From Virgibacillus_P tibetensis (GTDB lineage Bacteria > Bacillota > Bacilli > Bacillales > Amphibacillaceae), in contig NZ_JARZFX010000003.1 in the NCBI RefSeq assembly GCF_036026595.1, positions 1 through 64,000 of the forward strand: DNA of 64,000 nucleotides. Direction: 5' to 3'. The notes under the pieces were generated by a model that ran no database searches, was not told the origin of the DNA, and saw nothing but the letters and a program-made list of their open reading frames with translations. The position numbers and the translations under genes were made by a program. Numbering within the stretch: position 1 is the first letter of the stretch; each line of letters opens with the position of its first letter. Of this stretch, positions 36,122 to 46,070 are shown piece by piece.

Positions 36122-36357
36122 GTTTTAACGATGCTATTAGATAACATGGAGACTCTGCCACTATCAAGTGGAAGAGTCTTTTCGCATTGGTTTATTTTTA
36201 TGATTGATATGGGTTATGAAATAACTGCGTATAGTCTGACTTTTTCGGATTGTCACATTTGAGGCTGCATCTTTGGAAGGAATGATGCCTCTATCGTGTA
36301 CAGACAATAATTTTATGTTACAATAACCCCCAACTGGTTTAAAAAAGGAGAATGACA

Positions 36358-37128
36358 TTGAATAAAAAATGGATAATAAGTTTACTCTTTGCCGCACTTG
36401 TGCTTACGCTAGCTGCATGTGGTAATGATGATGAATCAGCTGAAGATAATAATGACGAAGCAGAAGAGGCTGCACCGGGTACAGAACAACCTGAAATGCC
36501 TGAGCCTGATTTAGAAGGTATTCCTGAAGTTGTTGCAGAAGTAAATGGTGAAGAAATAACAAGGGAAGAATTTGAAACTACGTATCAAGGTCAATTTCAG
36601 CAAGCCAGCCTGCAAGCAATGATGTCTGGTCAAGAGATTGATCAGGATCAATTAAAAGGACAAATAGCAGAAGGTTTGGTTGGTCAGAGACTTCTTATAC
36701 AGGAAGCAGACAATAGTGGTATAGAAGCCTCTGAAGAAGAAATAGATGAAATCCTAGATCAATTGGTAGAACAAAATGGTATGGAATCAAGAGATGAATT
36801 CCTGGCTGCTTTGGAAGAACAGCAGGGAATGTCAGAGGAAGAAGTAAGATCTGAGCTTGAATTGCAGGTTAAAGTAGATCAGCTTATAGCCAGAGAATCT
36901 GGTGACATTGAGCCAACAGACGAAGAAATGGAAGAGCTTTATGAAGAGTTTGCCGCTCAGCAGGAAGAGCATGCTGCCGGAGAAGATGGTGAAGAAACAG
37001 ATGTCCCTTCATTTGAAGAAATGAAACCAGATCTTGAAGCACAAGTAAAAAGACAAAAAGAAGCAGAAGCATCCCAATTACTTGTTGAAAAGCTTCGTGA
37101 AGATGCAGACGTTACGATTCACATTTAA
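36358..37128 (+). CDS. SurA-N-like lipoprotein chaperone
   Basis: 256 residues from TTG 36358, seven bases after AAGGAG (an ATG at 36352 is too close to the site). Lipobox LAAC places it outside on a lipid anchor. After an acidic linker comes a SurA N-terminal-like domain: EVVAEVNGEEITREEFETTY, IAEGLVGQRLLIQEADNSGI, and helical repeats to KLREDADVTIHI. No parvulin PPIase domain is present, unlike PrsA, so it is probably a pure chaperone or holdase. A strong terminator follows. Confidence 0.87.
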   Translation: MNKKWIISLLFAALVLTLAACGNDDESAEDNNDEAEEAAPGTEQPEMPEPDLEGIPEVVAEVNGEEITREEFETTYQGQFQQASLQAMMSGQEIDQDQLKGQIAEGLVGQRLLIQEADNSGIEASEEEIDEILDQLVEQNGMESRDEFLAALEEQQGMSEEEVRSELELQVKVDQLIARESGDIEPTDEEMEELYEEFAAQQEEHAAGEDGEETDVPSFEEMKPDLEAQVKRQKEAEASQLLVEKLREDADVTIHI

Positions 37129-37138
37129 TTTAACAGTT

Positions 37139-37177
37139 AAAAGACTATCAAATCCGATGATTTGATAGTCTTTTTTT
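37139..37177 (+). terminator. Strong terminator
   Basis: AAAAGACTATCAAAT / ATTTGATAGTCTTTT with a six-base loop and a T run. Confidence 0.93.
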
Positions 37178-37244
37178 GTAGAGCCTAAAGATAACAGGGT
37201 ATGCATGCTCTACCTGGTTAACACAAATCCGTGACTCTTTCTTT

Positions 37245-38258
37245 TCACTCGCCGTCTGCTACTTTGACAAGTTGTTTTCCGATATTCTCACCGGAGAACA
37301 GCCCTAAGAAGGCATCTGGAATTGCTTGAAAACCCTCTTTTATTGTCTCTTCAAACTTCAGCTCTCCACTTGAAACACCTTGCGCAAGGAATTTGTAAGC
37401 TTCTTTGAAATGCTTTGAAAAGTCACCAACGATAAAGCCTTGCATCAGCACTCGAGATTTAATGAGAAACGACTGGACACGCAATCCAATATCCTCTTCC
37501 CCTTCCTTCAGGTTATAAGAAGAGATTGCTCCGCACACAGGGACACGTGCAAAGGTATTCAGTAGTGGCCACACTGCATCCGAGATCTCTCCACCAACAT
37601 TTTCATAATAGACATCAATCCCGTTCGGACAGGCAGCTTTTAATTGGCTCGAAAGATTCCCCTCTTTGTATTCGACGGCAGCATCATAGCCAAGTGTATC
37701 TGTTATATATGCTGCTTTTTCCTTTGAACCGACGATTCCAATAACACGTGCACCCGCTTTCTTTGCCAGTTGACCTGCAACTTGCCCGACAGCTCCAGCT
37801 GCACCAGAGACAACCACTGTCTCACCTTCTTGTGGCTTGCCAATATGCATCATACCAAAATAAGCAGTTAATCCGGGCATACCGAGTATACCCAATGCGG
37901 TACTTGGGTTCAGTCCATTTGTGTCCACTTTACTTAAGCTGCTTGCTTCTACGATATGGTACTCCTGGAAAGCAAGGTTTCCTCTGACAATATCACCCTT
38001 ATTCAGCTGATCACTAGCTGAATCAACTACCTGTGCCACTACACCACCATTAAGTGGTTCACCAACTTGAAATGGCTCTACATACGAAGGCCCATCAGAC
38101 ATCCTCCCCCGCATGTATGGGTCTACCGAAATATACAATGTCTTTAATAATACTTCATTTTCTTTCGGCTCCCCTACTTCTACTTCTTTAAATTGGAAAG
38201 TCCGTTCATCAGGCATACCATTTGGGCGTTCCTGTAATATGATTTGCTGTTGTTTCAT
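37245..38258 (-). CDS. yfmJ: NADP-dependent zinc-independent oxidoreductase (YfmJ-like)
   Basis: 337 residues from ATG 38258 behind AGGAGG. A medium-chain dehydrogenase without zinc ligands: N-terminal LYISVDPYMRGRMSDGPSYV, nucleotide motif VVSGAAGAVGQVAGQLAKKA, DVYYENVGGEISDAVWPLLN, and FARVPVCGAISSYN. This is the leukotriene B4 12-hydroxydehydrogenase/2-alkenal reductase type, B. subtilis YfmJ. It reduces activated double bonds with NADPH. Confidence 0.93.
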   Translation of the reverse strand: MKQQQIILQERPNGMPDERTFQFKEVEVGEPKENEVLLKTLYISVDPYMRGRMSDGPSYVEPFQVGEPLNGGVVAQVVDSASDQLNKGDIVRGNLAFQEYHIVEASSLSKVDTNGLNPSTALGILGMPGLTAYFGMMHIGKPQEGETVVVSGAAGAVGQVAGQLAKKAGARVIGIVGSKEKAAYITDTLGYDAAVEYKEGNLSSQLKAACPNGIDVYYENVGGEISDAVWPLLNTFARVPVCGAISSYNLKEGEEDIGLRVQSFLIKSRVLMQGFIVGDFSKHFKEAYKFLAQGVSSGELKFEETIKEGFQAIPDAFLGLFSGENIGKQLVKVADGE

Positions 38259-38352
38259 ATAGTTAACCTCCTGTACATTAGTATGTAGTATCATTTTGTC
38301 TTATACTTCCCACTTTCCCTTCTAATTTTGGATTAAACTACCACGGATATAA

Positions 38353-38730
38353 TCAGGATATACTATCTAGCACACCACCATGGAAATTTTCAGTGCTATT
38401 AAAACTGCCAGCAGGAAAGATAAATGTCCATGGCATACTTGTTTGCTTTTCAACTGTTATCGGTGGAGAAAACGTGTGCTCTGCGAATTTCACACCTTGT
38501 ATTGAATATGTCATTTTCTCATCAGTTATGGAAAAATCCTGTTGACTCGTATTATGTATAATAACGGCAACTAACAGATCTCCGCGATGATTTTTGGCTT
38601 GCCAGAGTGAAGTAAACTGAACCATTTTGTCCGTTGACAGGATTATTTCCCGGAACGTTTGCTCAATCCGTATCCGGTCCTGATCGGCAATTGTGCTATC
38701 CCATGCCGATTGAAACACAAGCTTTTGCAC
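38353..38730 (-). CDS. SLAP-domain protein
   Basis: 125 residues, no signal peptide. KLVFQSAWDSTIADQDRIRI, FTSLWQAKNHRGDLLVAVII, and EKQTSMPWTFIFPAGSF match the SLAP domain (TIGR04398) found with S-layer accessory secretion proteins in Bacillales. It is a free-standing domain here, no Sec accessory gene nearby. Role unknown. Confidence 0.75.
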   Translation of the reverse strand: MQKLVFQSAWDSTIADQDRIRIEQTFREIILSTDKMVQFTSLWQAKNHRGDLLVAVIIHNTSQQDFSITDEKMTYSIQGVKFAEHTFSPPITVEKQTSMPWTFIFPAGSFNSTENFHGGVLDSIS

Positions 38731-38915
38731 TGGACGCCCTCCTTCCTTAATTAACCACTGTATTCATCATAATGCTTTTAGGGAAAAATATATACCGAAA
38801 GCAAATAGCAAACCGAGACGGCTATCTTTGAGCACGCCCACATCCCTCGTATTTTTCAAAAACCACGTGGTATAATAAAATTGAATCTTAAAATCATATT
38901 TTACTTGGAGGTAAC

Positions 38916-39383
38916 ATGCTTACATTTGAAGAAAAACTAGCAATTATTGAGTCATTTCCTGAATTACAGCGTAACGATGTCTCACTTGGTCGTGTCAATT
39001 TTCACTTTGAAGAAAGTGTATTGGATAAAAAAATTGTCGTCTATCGTCTGCATCCTAACGGAAACGGATTTGTTTACGCAGAACTAATAAATGATGACTA
39101 TTCGGTCGATTCTAAAGGGATGGTTAACATACGTGATTTCTCGGAAATGGAGCTTCTTAAGGTGATTAAACAATCCATAGAATCACTGTCTGAATCGGAA
39201 CCTTTTGAAGAATCATGGGTAAATGCAGATAGTCAAAACCTCCTATTGGTTGAGGAATACGGCACATGGAATATTTATGCTGGGGAAATGCTGGACGGAT
39301 CGTATGCAACCTATAATGGCGCAGTCGATTATCTGCATCAGGAAGGTTTCAGACGTTTACAGGATGAAGATTTGAAGAAATAA
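38916..39383 (+). CDS. Conserved hypothetical protein
   Basis: 155 residues, GGAGGT seven bases before ATG. Soluble alpha/beta protein: MLTFEEKLAIIESFPELQRN, FHFEESVLDKKIVVYRLHPN, LLLVEEYGTWNIYAGEMLDG. Both ends look complete. I do not recognise a named family. Confidence 0.72.
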   Translation: MLTFEEKLAIIESFPELQRNDVSLGRVNFHFEESVLDKKIVVYRLHPNGNGFVYAELINDDYSVDSKGMVNIRDFSEMELLKVIKQSIESLSESEPFEESWVNADSQNLLLVEEYGTWNIYAGEMLDGSYATYNGAVDYLHQEGFRRLQDEDLKK

Positions 39384-39470
39384 GAACCAACAAAACAACC
39401 CCTGAGTTAGGGCTCTAACTAGCAGTCAGATGCGGGAAAGAGATATCAACATTGATAAAATTAGACTATT

Positions 39471-39506
39471 AAAAAGGTATCGGGTATGAAAACCTAATAC
39501 CTTTTT
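39471..39506. terminator. Terminator
   Basis: AAAAAGGTAT (39471-39480) / ATACCTTTTT (39497-39506), usable in both directions between the convergent genes at 38916 and 39687. The rest of 39384-39686 is non-coding. Confidence 0.85.
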
Positions 39507-39686
39507 CTGTTTAGTTCAATTCGATTATAGGCAGTTTCGTTTTCACCTGCAAGAGATTTTGTCTTCTCAAGCGAATTCTTCTTCTGAGAACGTGGTATCT
39601 ACTGTTCTTTGACGTAACTTCAATCTCCAATTTACTAAAGATTGATAAATGAAGCATACCCGTTAATTAGATGTAAAAAGCTGCAT

Positions 39687-39944
39687 TTAGTCAGAGAGTT
39701 TCACGCCGTATTCTTCTTCCAGTTCCTTATAAATCTCTTTCAACTTAGGTTTCTTTGCTATGATACTCCGTGCATTGTACGACAAATTAATTACTTCCTC
39801 ACTCTGCTGATCCTTTGGTAAGCCTTTCTCATATTGGTAAGTGTCCAGTAACGTGCTCTCCAGTAGTTGTAATATGGAATACTGGGTTTTAAGTGCCTGT
39901 ATCAACAGTTCTTCCTTTCTATCATCTGATTCCAATCTACTCAT
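39687..39944 (-). CDS. Small helical protein, unknown
   Basis: 85 residues, AAAGGAGAA before ATG. Mostly charged helix (RKEELLIQALKTQYSILQLL, KLKEIYKELEEEYGVKLSD), probably coiled coil, cytoplasmic. No family recognised. Confidence 0.68.
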   Translation of the reverse strand: MSRLESDDRKEELLIQALKTQYSILQLLESTLLDTYQYEKGLPKDQQSEEVINLSYNARSIIAKKPKLKEIYKELEEEYGVKLSD

Positions 39945-39999
39945 ATTAATTCTCCTTTGAATGATGATTTTTATTTATAGAAAGCGTTATAGTGCCATA

Positions 40000-40521
40000 C
40001 TAAATACTTTTTTGACTTTCAGCGTACCAAATAAGTGCTTTTTGTTCCAATTCCTGAACGTATTTTTTTTTTGCTTGACTGTATTCCCTTGTGTTATCGA
40101 AATGCTGAACCAATTCCTCTTTAAATCGACTGTACTTAGCTGCTTTTTCTGAATGGGTACGCAGATAATCCCTAAATACTAAATGTCGTTTAATATGAGG
40201 GTTATTAACTTGATAAAAGTGAATATGATGCGTTCTGTTTTCCCCGCCTTTTCGAAATAACCTTCTTCCTGTAATCCCCCATTCACCGGCAACATCATAC
40301 CCTAGTGACTCCATTTTGCTGTTGAATAAATCAACTTTATCTATGTCTTTTACGATACACATCATATCGATTACAGGCTTTGCCTTTAATCCGTAAATCG
40401 ATGTACTACCAAAATGTTCAAATTGAATAACTTCTTCCCCAAAAACTCTTTGCAGAAATTGAGATTCCTTTTGAAACATTTGAGCCCAGTTTTCATCAAA
40501 ATCAGTAAGTCGAACTTTCAT
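40000..40521 (-). CDS. GrpB-family nucleotidyltransferase-like protein
   Basis: 173 residues. FEHFGSTSIYGLKAKPVIDM carries the GS and D(x)D-like pattern of the GrpB/DUF105 nucleotidyltransferase fold; GENRTHHIHFYQVNNPHIKR and FRDYLRTHSEKAAKYSRFKE complete the family signature. The substrate is unknown; some fused forms act with dephospho-CoA kinase. It lies 36 bp after the M3 peptidase gene and may share its transcript. Confidence 0.92.
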   Translation of the reverse strand: MKVRLTDFDENWAQMFQKESQFLQRVFGEEVIQFEHFGSTSIYGLKAKPVIDMMCIVKDIDKVDLFNSKMESLGYDVAGEWGITGRRLFRKGGENRTHHIHFYQVNNPHIKRHLVFRDYLRTHSEKAAKYSRFKEELVQHFDNTREYSQAKKKYVQELEQKALIWYAESQKSI

Positions 40522-40557
40522 GCAATAACCCCCTGTGATAAAAAGTAAACGTGTTTG

Positions 40558-42375
40558 TTAGATCATTGGTTTTGTGACATGATCAGAGGTTAAGTTTATG
40601 AATTCCTCAGCGTCTTTTACGCATAATTTCATTCCTTTATCCCAAAATGTTTCTAAAGTAATATCCTCTCCCAGATGCTTCATTACCAAATCTTCTATAG
40701 ACATCCTTCCTGAATCACGAAGCAAGTTTAAATAATCTTTTTCAAACGCTATCCCTTTTTCTTTTGCTTTTGCGTATATACTTAGAGAAAATAAATACCC
40801 AAATGTGTAAGGGAAATTATAAAACGGTGATTTTGTTATATAGAAATGAGGGGTCCAAATCCACGACCGAACTGAAGCATTTTCAAAGGAACCTTCATAG
40901 CTTTCCTCCACTGCTTCTTGCATTAATTCGTTTAAACGTGAAGAAGAAACAAATCCTTCTTTCCGTTCCTCGTAAAACTTCAACTCAAATAAAAACCTTG
41001 AATGCAGATTCATGAAGTTCATTACACTGCGTTTTAATTTTTCATCCAGTAAAAACAAATGCTCTTCCATTGATTCCGCTTTCTCCATAGCTGCATCTAA
41101 AACAATCATTTCAGAAAATATAGAAGCTGTTTCAGCCATATTCAACGGATATTGTTTGCTTATCCCATCAACTGATTCCATTGCACAGTTATGAAAAGCG
41201 TGTCCCAATTCATGTGCCAGGGTTAAGATATTTGTGATTGTCCCACCATATGTCATAAAAACTCTTGATTCCCCTGATAGTGGAAACCCTGCACAAAATC
41301 CAACGGCTGATTTATTAGGTCGGTCTTCTGACTCTACCCATCCTTCAACAAAAGCTTTCCGTGTAAATTTTTCTAACGACGGACCAAATTGGCTGAATTT
41401 CTCCAAAATAAAATCGACAGCTGTTTGGTAGCTGATTTTTTGAGTATCTGTTGAGATAGGTGCCCAGAAGTTATACGACCGCATCTTTTCATCACCAAGA
41501 ATATTGGCTTTTTGATTTAAGTAGTTTTTAAAAGGTTGTTTATGCTTGCTGACTGTTCTCCACATGGCATTCAGTGTTTCTTCCTTCATTCGATTATTAA
41601 ACAACGGTTCTTCTAAAACATTTTGCACACCCTGCTTTTTATATATTTGTAACCGAAATCCTGCTATATGATTAAGTATCTTTGCAAATAATTCTTCTTT
41701 TTCTTTCCATTTAGCTTCTAAAGCCATATGAGCCTTTTTACGTACCATTTCATCAGGATCCGATCGTAAATTAATCGCCTGGCCAACTGATAATTTGCAT
41801 ATTTGTCCATTGACTGGGACATTAATTTGAATACCACCAATAAGCGTTTTATAAAACTGCCCCCAAGAATGGTAGCCATCAATTTTCAAATCCGAAACCA
41901 TACGATCTTCTTTTTCCGAAAGCTGATTATCTGCTTTAAACCGCCATTCAGTTAAAATAAATTTAAAGTTATGTAACACGTCCGTATCCAACATACCTTC
42001 CCAAAGAGTATCATTTATATTTAAAAGTAATTTCTGTGTTCTTTGTATAGCAGACTCAAAACGAGCAGAAATAGAGGTGATTTTCCCTTGAAGTATTGTA
42101 GCCTTATGATCATTTGGATTCTGTGCCAGCAGACAAGTTATAAAAGAATTAGTTTGAGCTACTTCCAGTTGAATGCGCGTTATGTATTCAATTAATTCTG
42201 CAATCATTAATGAATCTGTTATTTCTTTAGGGGTATTTGTGACGTTTAATTTATTATCAAGTTCACTGAGATTGGCTTCCATCTGTTCTATATGAACTAG
42301 CAGCTCAGGTGATTCACTCCCTCCCGCGAACAATGATTTTAAGTTCCAAACTTCTTGATATTTTTCCTTTTTCAT
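40558..42375 (-). CDS. M3-family oligoendopeptidase (PepF-like)
   Basis: 605 residues, full length. Zinc site LAHELGHAFHNCAMES (HExxH), with the third ligand Glu in MAETASIFSEMIVLDAA. N-terminal helical domain NLSELDNKLN..., C-terminal FPYTFGYLFSLSIYAKAKEK, typical of the M3B oligoendopeptidase F clade. It hydrolyses short peptides in the cytoplasm. Likely cotranscribed with grpB downstream. Confidence 0.95.
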   Translation of the reverse strand: MKKEKYQEVWNLKSLFAGGSESPELLVHIEQMEANLSELDNKLNVTNTPKEITDSLMIAELIEYITRIQLEVAQTNSFITCLLAQNPNDHKATILQGKITSISARFESAIQRTQKLLLNINDTLWEGMLDTDVLHNFKFILTEWRFKADNQLSEKEDRMVSDLKIDGYHSWGQFYKTLIGGIQINVPVNGQICKLSVGQAINLRSDPDEMVRKKAHMALEAKWKEKEELFAKILNHIAGFRLQIYKKQGVQNVLEEPLFNNRMKEETLNAMWRTVSKHKQPFKNYLNQKANILGDEKMRSYNFWAPISTDTQKISYQTAVDFILEKFSQFGPSLEKFTRKAFVEGWVESEDRPNKSAVGFCAGFPLSGESRVFMTYGGTITNILTLAHELGHAFHNCAMESVDGISKQYPLNMAETASIFSEMIVLDAAMEKAESMEEHLFLLDEKLKRSVMNFMNLHSRFLFELKFYEERKEGFVSSSRLNELMQEAVEESYEGSFENASVRSWIWTPHFYITKSPFYNFPYTFGYLFSLSIYAKAKEKGIAFEKDYLNLLRDSGRMSIEDLVMKHLGEDITLETFWDKGMKLCVKDAEEFINLTSDHVTKPMI

Positions 42376-42500
42376 TTGTTCTCTCCCTATTATGTAGTTA
42401 AATTATACGACTGTCCTCCAACTGGACACCTTGTAAATAAATTTTTAAATTATCTATATCCACTTACTTTTAATCGTCAAAATTTACTATTGTCCTTATT

Positions 42501-43202
42501 TTAGACACCAAGGAATTCCGTTTGAAGCTCTTTCTCAATCACCTTTGTATCAAATGATATACTATATGCTTTAGCCTCGGGTCTTGAACTAACTACTTTA
42601 CTTACTTCCTGTTCGATATAATGAATTGCTACCCCATCATCCGCAGCAACCCCAGCCTTTATATTGTTTGATGCAACAAGTTTGTGATAAGCAGGCCTTC
42701 TTTCTATATCGCCGTCATAATGTGGGCAGTTACTACCCTTTAAGAAACCTAAACATTCTATCTGTTCAAGCCCATCTCCAAATGAATCTGTTACACCCTC
42801 ATCAAACCAACAAATGGAGCCTGCACTGATTCCAGTTAATATAATTCCTTTATTCCATGCTTTTCTTAAAATGCAATCCAAACTCCAGTCTTTCCACAAA
42901 GCTAATAGATTTTTAGTATTCCCTCCCCCTACAAATAGTATATCTTTTTCCATTATGAATCCCTCTAAATCCCTAGTTGGTGGTTCAAATAGAGATAAAT
43001 GCGAAGGGATACAGTTTTGATTATTAAAGAAGTTATAATATCTTGAAATATAATTATCTGAATCTCCGCTAGCAGTGGGGATAAAGCAGATTTTTGGATT
43101 GATTTTCTTTGATTGGTTGAGTATGTACTTATCTAATAAAGGATTGTCTGGTTCCATTGAAAAACCTCCACCGCCCAGTGCAATTATTTGTCTCATTTTC
43201 AT
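42501..43202 (-). CDS. Peptidase E-like (S51) protein
   Basis: 233 residues. QIIALGGGGFSMEPDNPLLD at the N-terminus, DILFVGGGNTKNLLALWKDW, and nucleophile elbow GIILTGISAGSICWFDEG: the class I glutamine-amidotransferase-like S51 family with catalytic Ser in SAGS. Close to PepE/YgaJ of Bacillus, an Asp-X dipeptidase type; the actual substrate is unproven. GGGGG lies before ATG. Two more S51 genes occur at 49110 and 50015. Confidence 0.92.
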   Translation of the reverse strand: MKMRQIIALGGGGFSMEPDNPLLDKYILNQSKKINPKICFIPTASGDSDNYISRYYNFFNNQNCIPSHLSLFEPPTRDLEGFIMEKDILFVGGGNTKNLLALWKDWSLDCILRKAWNKGIILTGISAGSICWFDEGVTDSFGDGLEQIECLGFLKGSNCPHYDGDIERRPAYHKLVASNNIKAGVAADDGVAIHYIEQEVSKVVSSRPEAKAYSISFDTKVIEKELQTEFLGV

Positions 43203-43371
43203 TCCCCCTCTCTAACAAAATACTAGTCATATAATTTATATTTATTAGGCAGGCTCTTTTCATAATTAAGATTACTAATTCCTTCATTAACTCTTTTTAG
43301 CTGAACCAAGTAAGCAATGCTCCTATTATTCTAGCATCGTATTCCGTTTAGTTTAGTTGATTTGAGTAAGA

Positions 43372-44114
43372 TTATCGATACTCAATCAACCAGCAATCCT
43401 CGTATTTTCCCTCGTGAAGTTCATGCTTAGGAAGAATCCTGATTTTGCTAAAACCACACTTTTCATAACATTTAATAGCCCTCAGATTCCTTGTTTGGGG
43501 ATCCATAACTATTCGGTCCGCTTTTTTATGTCTGATTAAATAGTCGACCATAGATGTAACAAGTATTGTTCCAACTCCTTTGTTCCAATACTCGACCTCA
43601 CCTATGAATTGGTCTGTCCCATAAATATTTTCATCAAGCTCATGAACAAAGGCGCAAGCGCCCGTTTAGGGACGTACGGACTGGACTGAGCCGCAGGAGA
43701 TAAAGGAAACACAGCGACCAGAGGGAGCCGATGTTGACTTATCGTACGGAGGTGAAGGAAGTCTCGCTAGTCCCTGGGCGCTGGAGCTGGACGTGGCTGT
43801 TTAAGTGTAAGAATTAATTGCAGCCAAAATTTTATACTTCCTAGTTCATCAAGATACCCATAATCTTTTTTTGTTTCATCATCTAATTGATAAAATTGAA
43901 TATATCCTATTTCCTTATTTTCAAATTCTACTATACATCTAACGGAATCACTTTCTGAAGCATAAAACACTTTGTTTACCTTGACTAAATCAAAAGGATT
44001 GTCCCTTCCTTCATAAAATTCAAGAACTAATAGGTCTGATAGCCATTTTGCTAATAAGTAATGATCCTTTTCTTCTAAATTACGTACTTTTAATTTGCCT
44101 TGCTGAAACAACAA
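43372..44114 (-). pseudogene. GNAT acetyltransferase split by a 206-bp element
   Basis: The N-terminal part (VRNLEEKDHYLLAKWLSDLL ... KKDYGYLDE) runs into the inserted element. The C-terminal part resumes as LDENIYGTDQFIGEVEYWNK, GVGTILVTSMVDYLIRHKKA, AIKCYEKCGFSKIRIL and stops at 43372. Removing 43639-43844 and one 9-bp repeat joins YGYLDE to NIYGTD in frame exactly. The intact protein would be an AAC(6')-type GNAT (acetyl-CoA loop GVGT). Now inactive unless the fragment folds alone. Confidence 0.92.
43639..43844 (-). mobile_element. 206-bp structured insertion element with 9-bp target duplication
   Basis: Flanked by TTCATCAAG on both sides (43630-43638, 43845-43853). It has no open frame. 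Long-range pairing: AGCGCCC...AGGGAC (43657-43663, 43668-43673) with GTCCCT-GGGCGCT (43770-43782); a local GGCGC/GCGCC hairpin at 43651-43662; a second hairpin TGGCTG/CAGCCA (43794-43826). No clear terminal inverted repeats. It resembles the class of small RNA-like dispersed repeats known in Bacillaceae (bcr type); this link is from memory. Confidence 0.85.
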
Positions 44115-44386
44115 AATATCACCTCATTGTAGCTGCTTTTAAAAGATAACTCGGTTCTGTTTCTTTATGAATTATTGCCTGGTTAAAAAACTTGTTACGT
44201 AACGAATCCTTCAAAATCTGTATTTTTATTTTAACATATGAAATTACAGATTTATTTGAATTTACTTATTAGAACCATCTATCATTACCTTTATGAAGTA
44301 TCTCCACTATTTAACCCTATCCTTTTTACACAAGGACCTTTATAATAGTTAGGGTGAATCTTAATTGAAGGAAAAGGTGTATTAAC

Positions 44387-45943
44387 ATGAGTTTATTAAC
44401 CGTTACTAATTTAAGTCACGGATTCGGAGATCGTGCGATTTTCGATGAGGTGTCTTTTCGTTTACTACAGGGAGAACATATTGGGCTTATAGGTGCGAAT
44501 GGTGAAGGTAAGTCCACTTTCATGAATATTATTACAGGCAAACTGGAGCCTGATACGGGAAATGTTGCCTGGTCAAAACATACACGTGTTGGTTACTTGG
44601 ACCAGCATGCAGACTTGAAACAGGGCTTAACTATTCGAGATGTGCTTAGGACTGCTTTCCAATACTTGTACGACCAGGAAGATGAAATGAATCAACTCTT
44701 CGCAAAAATGGGAGAAATGGACCCAGATGAATTGGAAGATATTTTGGAAGAAACCGGTCGTATTCAGGATGCACTTACAAATAATGGTTTCTATATCATC
44801 GATGCAAAAGTTGATGAAGTGGCTAATGGACTGGGCTTGAATGATTTTGGACTGGATCGTGATGTCCACGACTTAAGTGGTGGGCAGCGAACTAAGGTAT
44901 TGCTTGCCAAGCTATTATTGGAAAAACCAGACATTCTTGTCCTTGATGAGCCGACCAACTATCTTGATGTCGAGCATATCGAATGGTTGCGCAATTATCT
45001 GCTTGAGTATGAACATGCTTTCATTCTCGTTTCTCACGATATTCCATTTCTCAACAGCGTAGTCAACTTGATCTATCATATGGAAAACCAGCAATTAACA
45101 CGCTACCCAGGTGATTATGATGAGTTCTTGCGTGTGTACGATATGAAAAAGCAGCAGCAGGCATCTGCCTACAAGAAACAGCAAAAGGAGATTGCCAACC
45201 TGAAGGACTTCGTAGCTAGAAACAAAGCGAATGCCGCTACAAGTAAAATGGCAACGTCTCGTCAAAAGAAGCTGGATAAGATGGATGTAATCGAGTTGGA
45301 TTCCGAGAAACCGAAACCGGAATTCCGTTTCAAACAAGCCCGGACTCCTGGCAGATACTTGTTCGAAACCAAAGAGCTTGTTATTGGCTATGGAGAACCA
45401 TTGTCGAGAACACTTAATTTAGCGATGGAGCGTGGACAGAAATTAGCTCTCTTAGGAGCCAATGGCATCGGTAAAACAACATTGCTTCGCAGTATTCTTG
45501 GCGAAATCCAACCGGTTTCAGGTAAGGTTGAATTAGGGGAACATCTCCATATCGGATACTTTGAACAAGAACTAAAAGAAACAAGTAATAATACATGTAT
45601 TGAAGAAATATGGGACGACTTCCCTCATCTCACTCAGCAGGAAGTTCGGAGCTCCTTAGCTAAGTGCGGGCTTACACGAAAGCATATTGAAAGTAAGGTT
45701 AAAGTATTAAGTGGTGGCGAAAAGGCGAAGGTTCGTCTTTGTAAATTAATTAATAAAGAAACAAATTTACTCGTTCTCGATGAACCTACCAATCACCTGG
45801 ATCGTGACGCAAAAGAAGAACTGAAGCGGGCACTAAACGATTATAAAGGCAGTGTACTCCTCATTTCCCACGAACCAGACTTTTACAAAGACATCGTCAC
45901 AGACGTATGGAACTGTGAAGATTGGACCACGAAGGTATTCTAG
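44387..45943 (+). CDS. yfmM: ABC-F ATPase (YfmM)
   Basis: 518 residues. Two ABC domains: Walker A GANGEGKST and GANGIGKTT, signatures LSGGQRTKV and LSGGEKAKV, Walker B LLVLDEPTNHLD; between them the charged linker KQQQASAYKKQQKEIANLKD. No membrane part. ABC-F proteins act on the ribosome; this member matches B. subtilis YfmM in length and opening. A strong hairpin follows at 46022. About 270 bp upstream hold no gene. Confidence 0.95.
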   Translation: MSLLTVTNLSHGFGDRAIFDEVSFRLLQGEHIGLIGANGEGKSTFMNIITGKLEPDTGNVAWSKHTRVGYLDQHADLKQGLTIRDVLRTAFQYLYDQEDEMNQLFAKMGEMDPDELEDILEETGRIQDALTNNGFYIIDAKVDEVANGLGLNDFGLDRDVHDLSGGQRTKVLLAKLLLEKPDILVLDEPTNYLDVEHIEWLRNYLLEYEHAFILVSHDIPFLNSVVNLIYHMENQQLTRYPGDYDEFLRVYDMKKQQQASAYKKQQKEIANLKDFVARNKANAATSKMATSRQKKLDKMDVIELDSEKPKPEFRFKQARTPGRYLFETKELVIGYGEPLSRTLNLAMERGQKLALLGANGIGKTTLLRSILGEIQPVSGKVELGEHLHIGYFEQELKETSNNTCIEEIWDDFPHLTQQEVRSSLAKCGLTRKHIESKVKVLSGGEKAKVRLCKLINKETNLLVLDEPTNHLDRDAKEELKRALNDYKGSVLLISHEPDFYKDIVTDVWNCEDWTTKVF

Positions 45944-46021
45944 AGATAGTGCCTGTCACTTCCCGGTTTTTAGCATATTTTGTCGAAATTAAATTGAATG
46001 CAGAACTTCTATAATAGAAAA

Positions 46022-46070
46022 ATGTACCCTGTGAACGGACATGTTCCACGTGTCTGCTTACAGGGTACAT
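46022..46070. terminator. Hairpin after yfmM
   Basis: ATGTACCCTGT (46022-46032) / ACAGGGTACAT (46060-46070) with further partial pairing inside; T-rich tail short. Confidence 0.75.
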
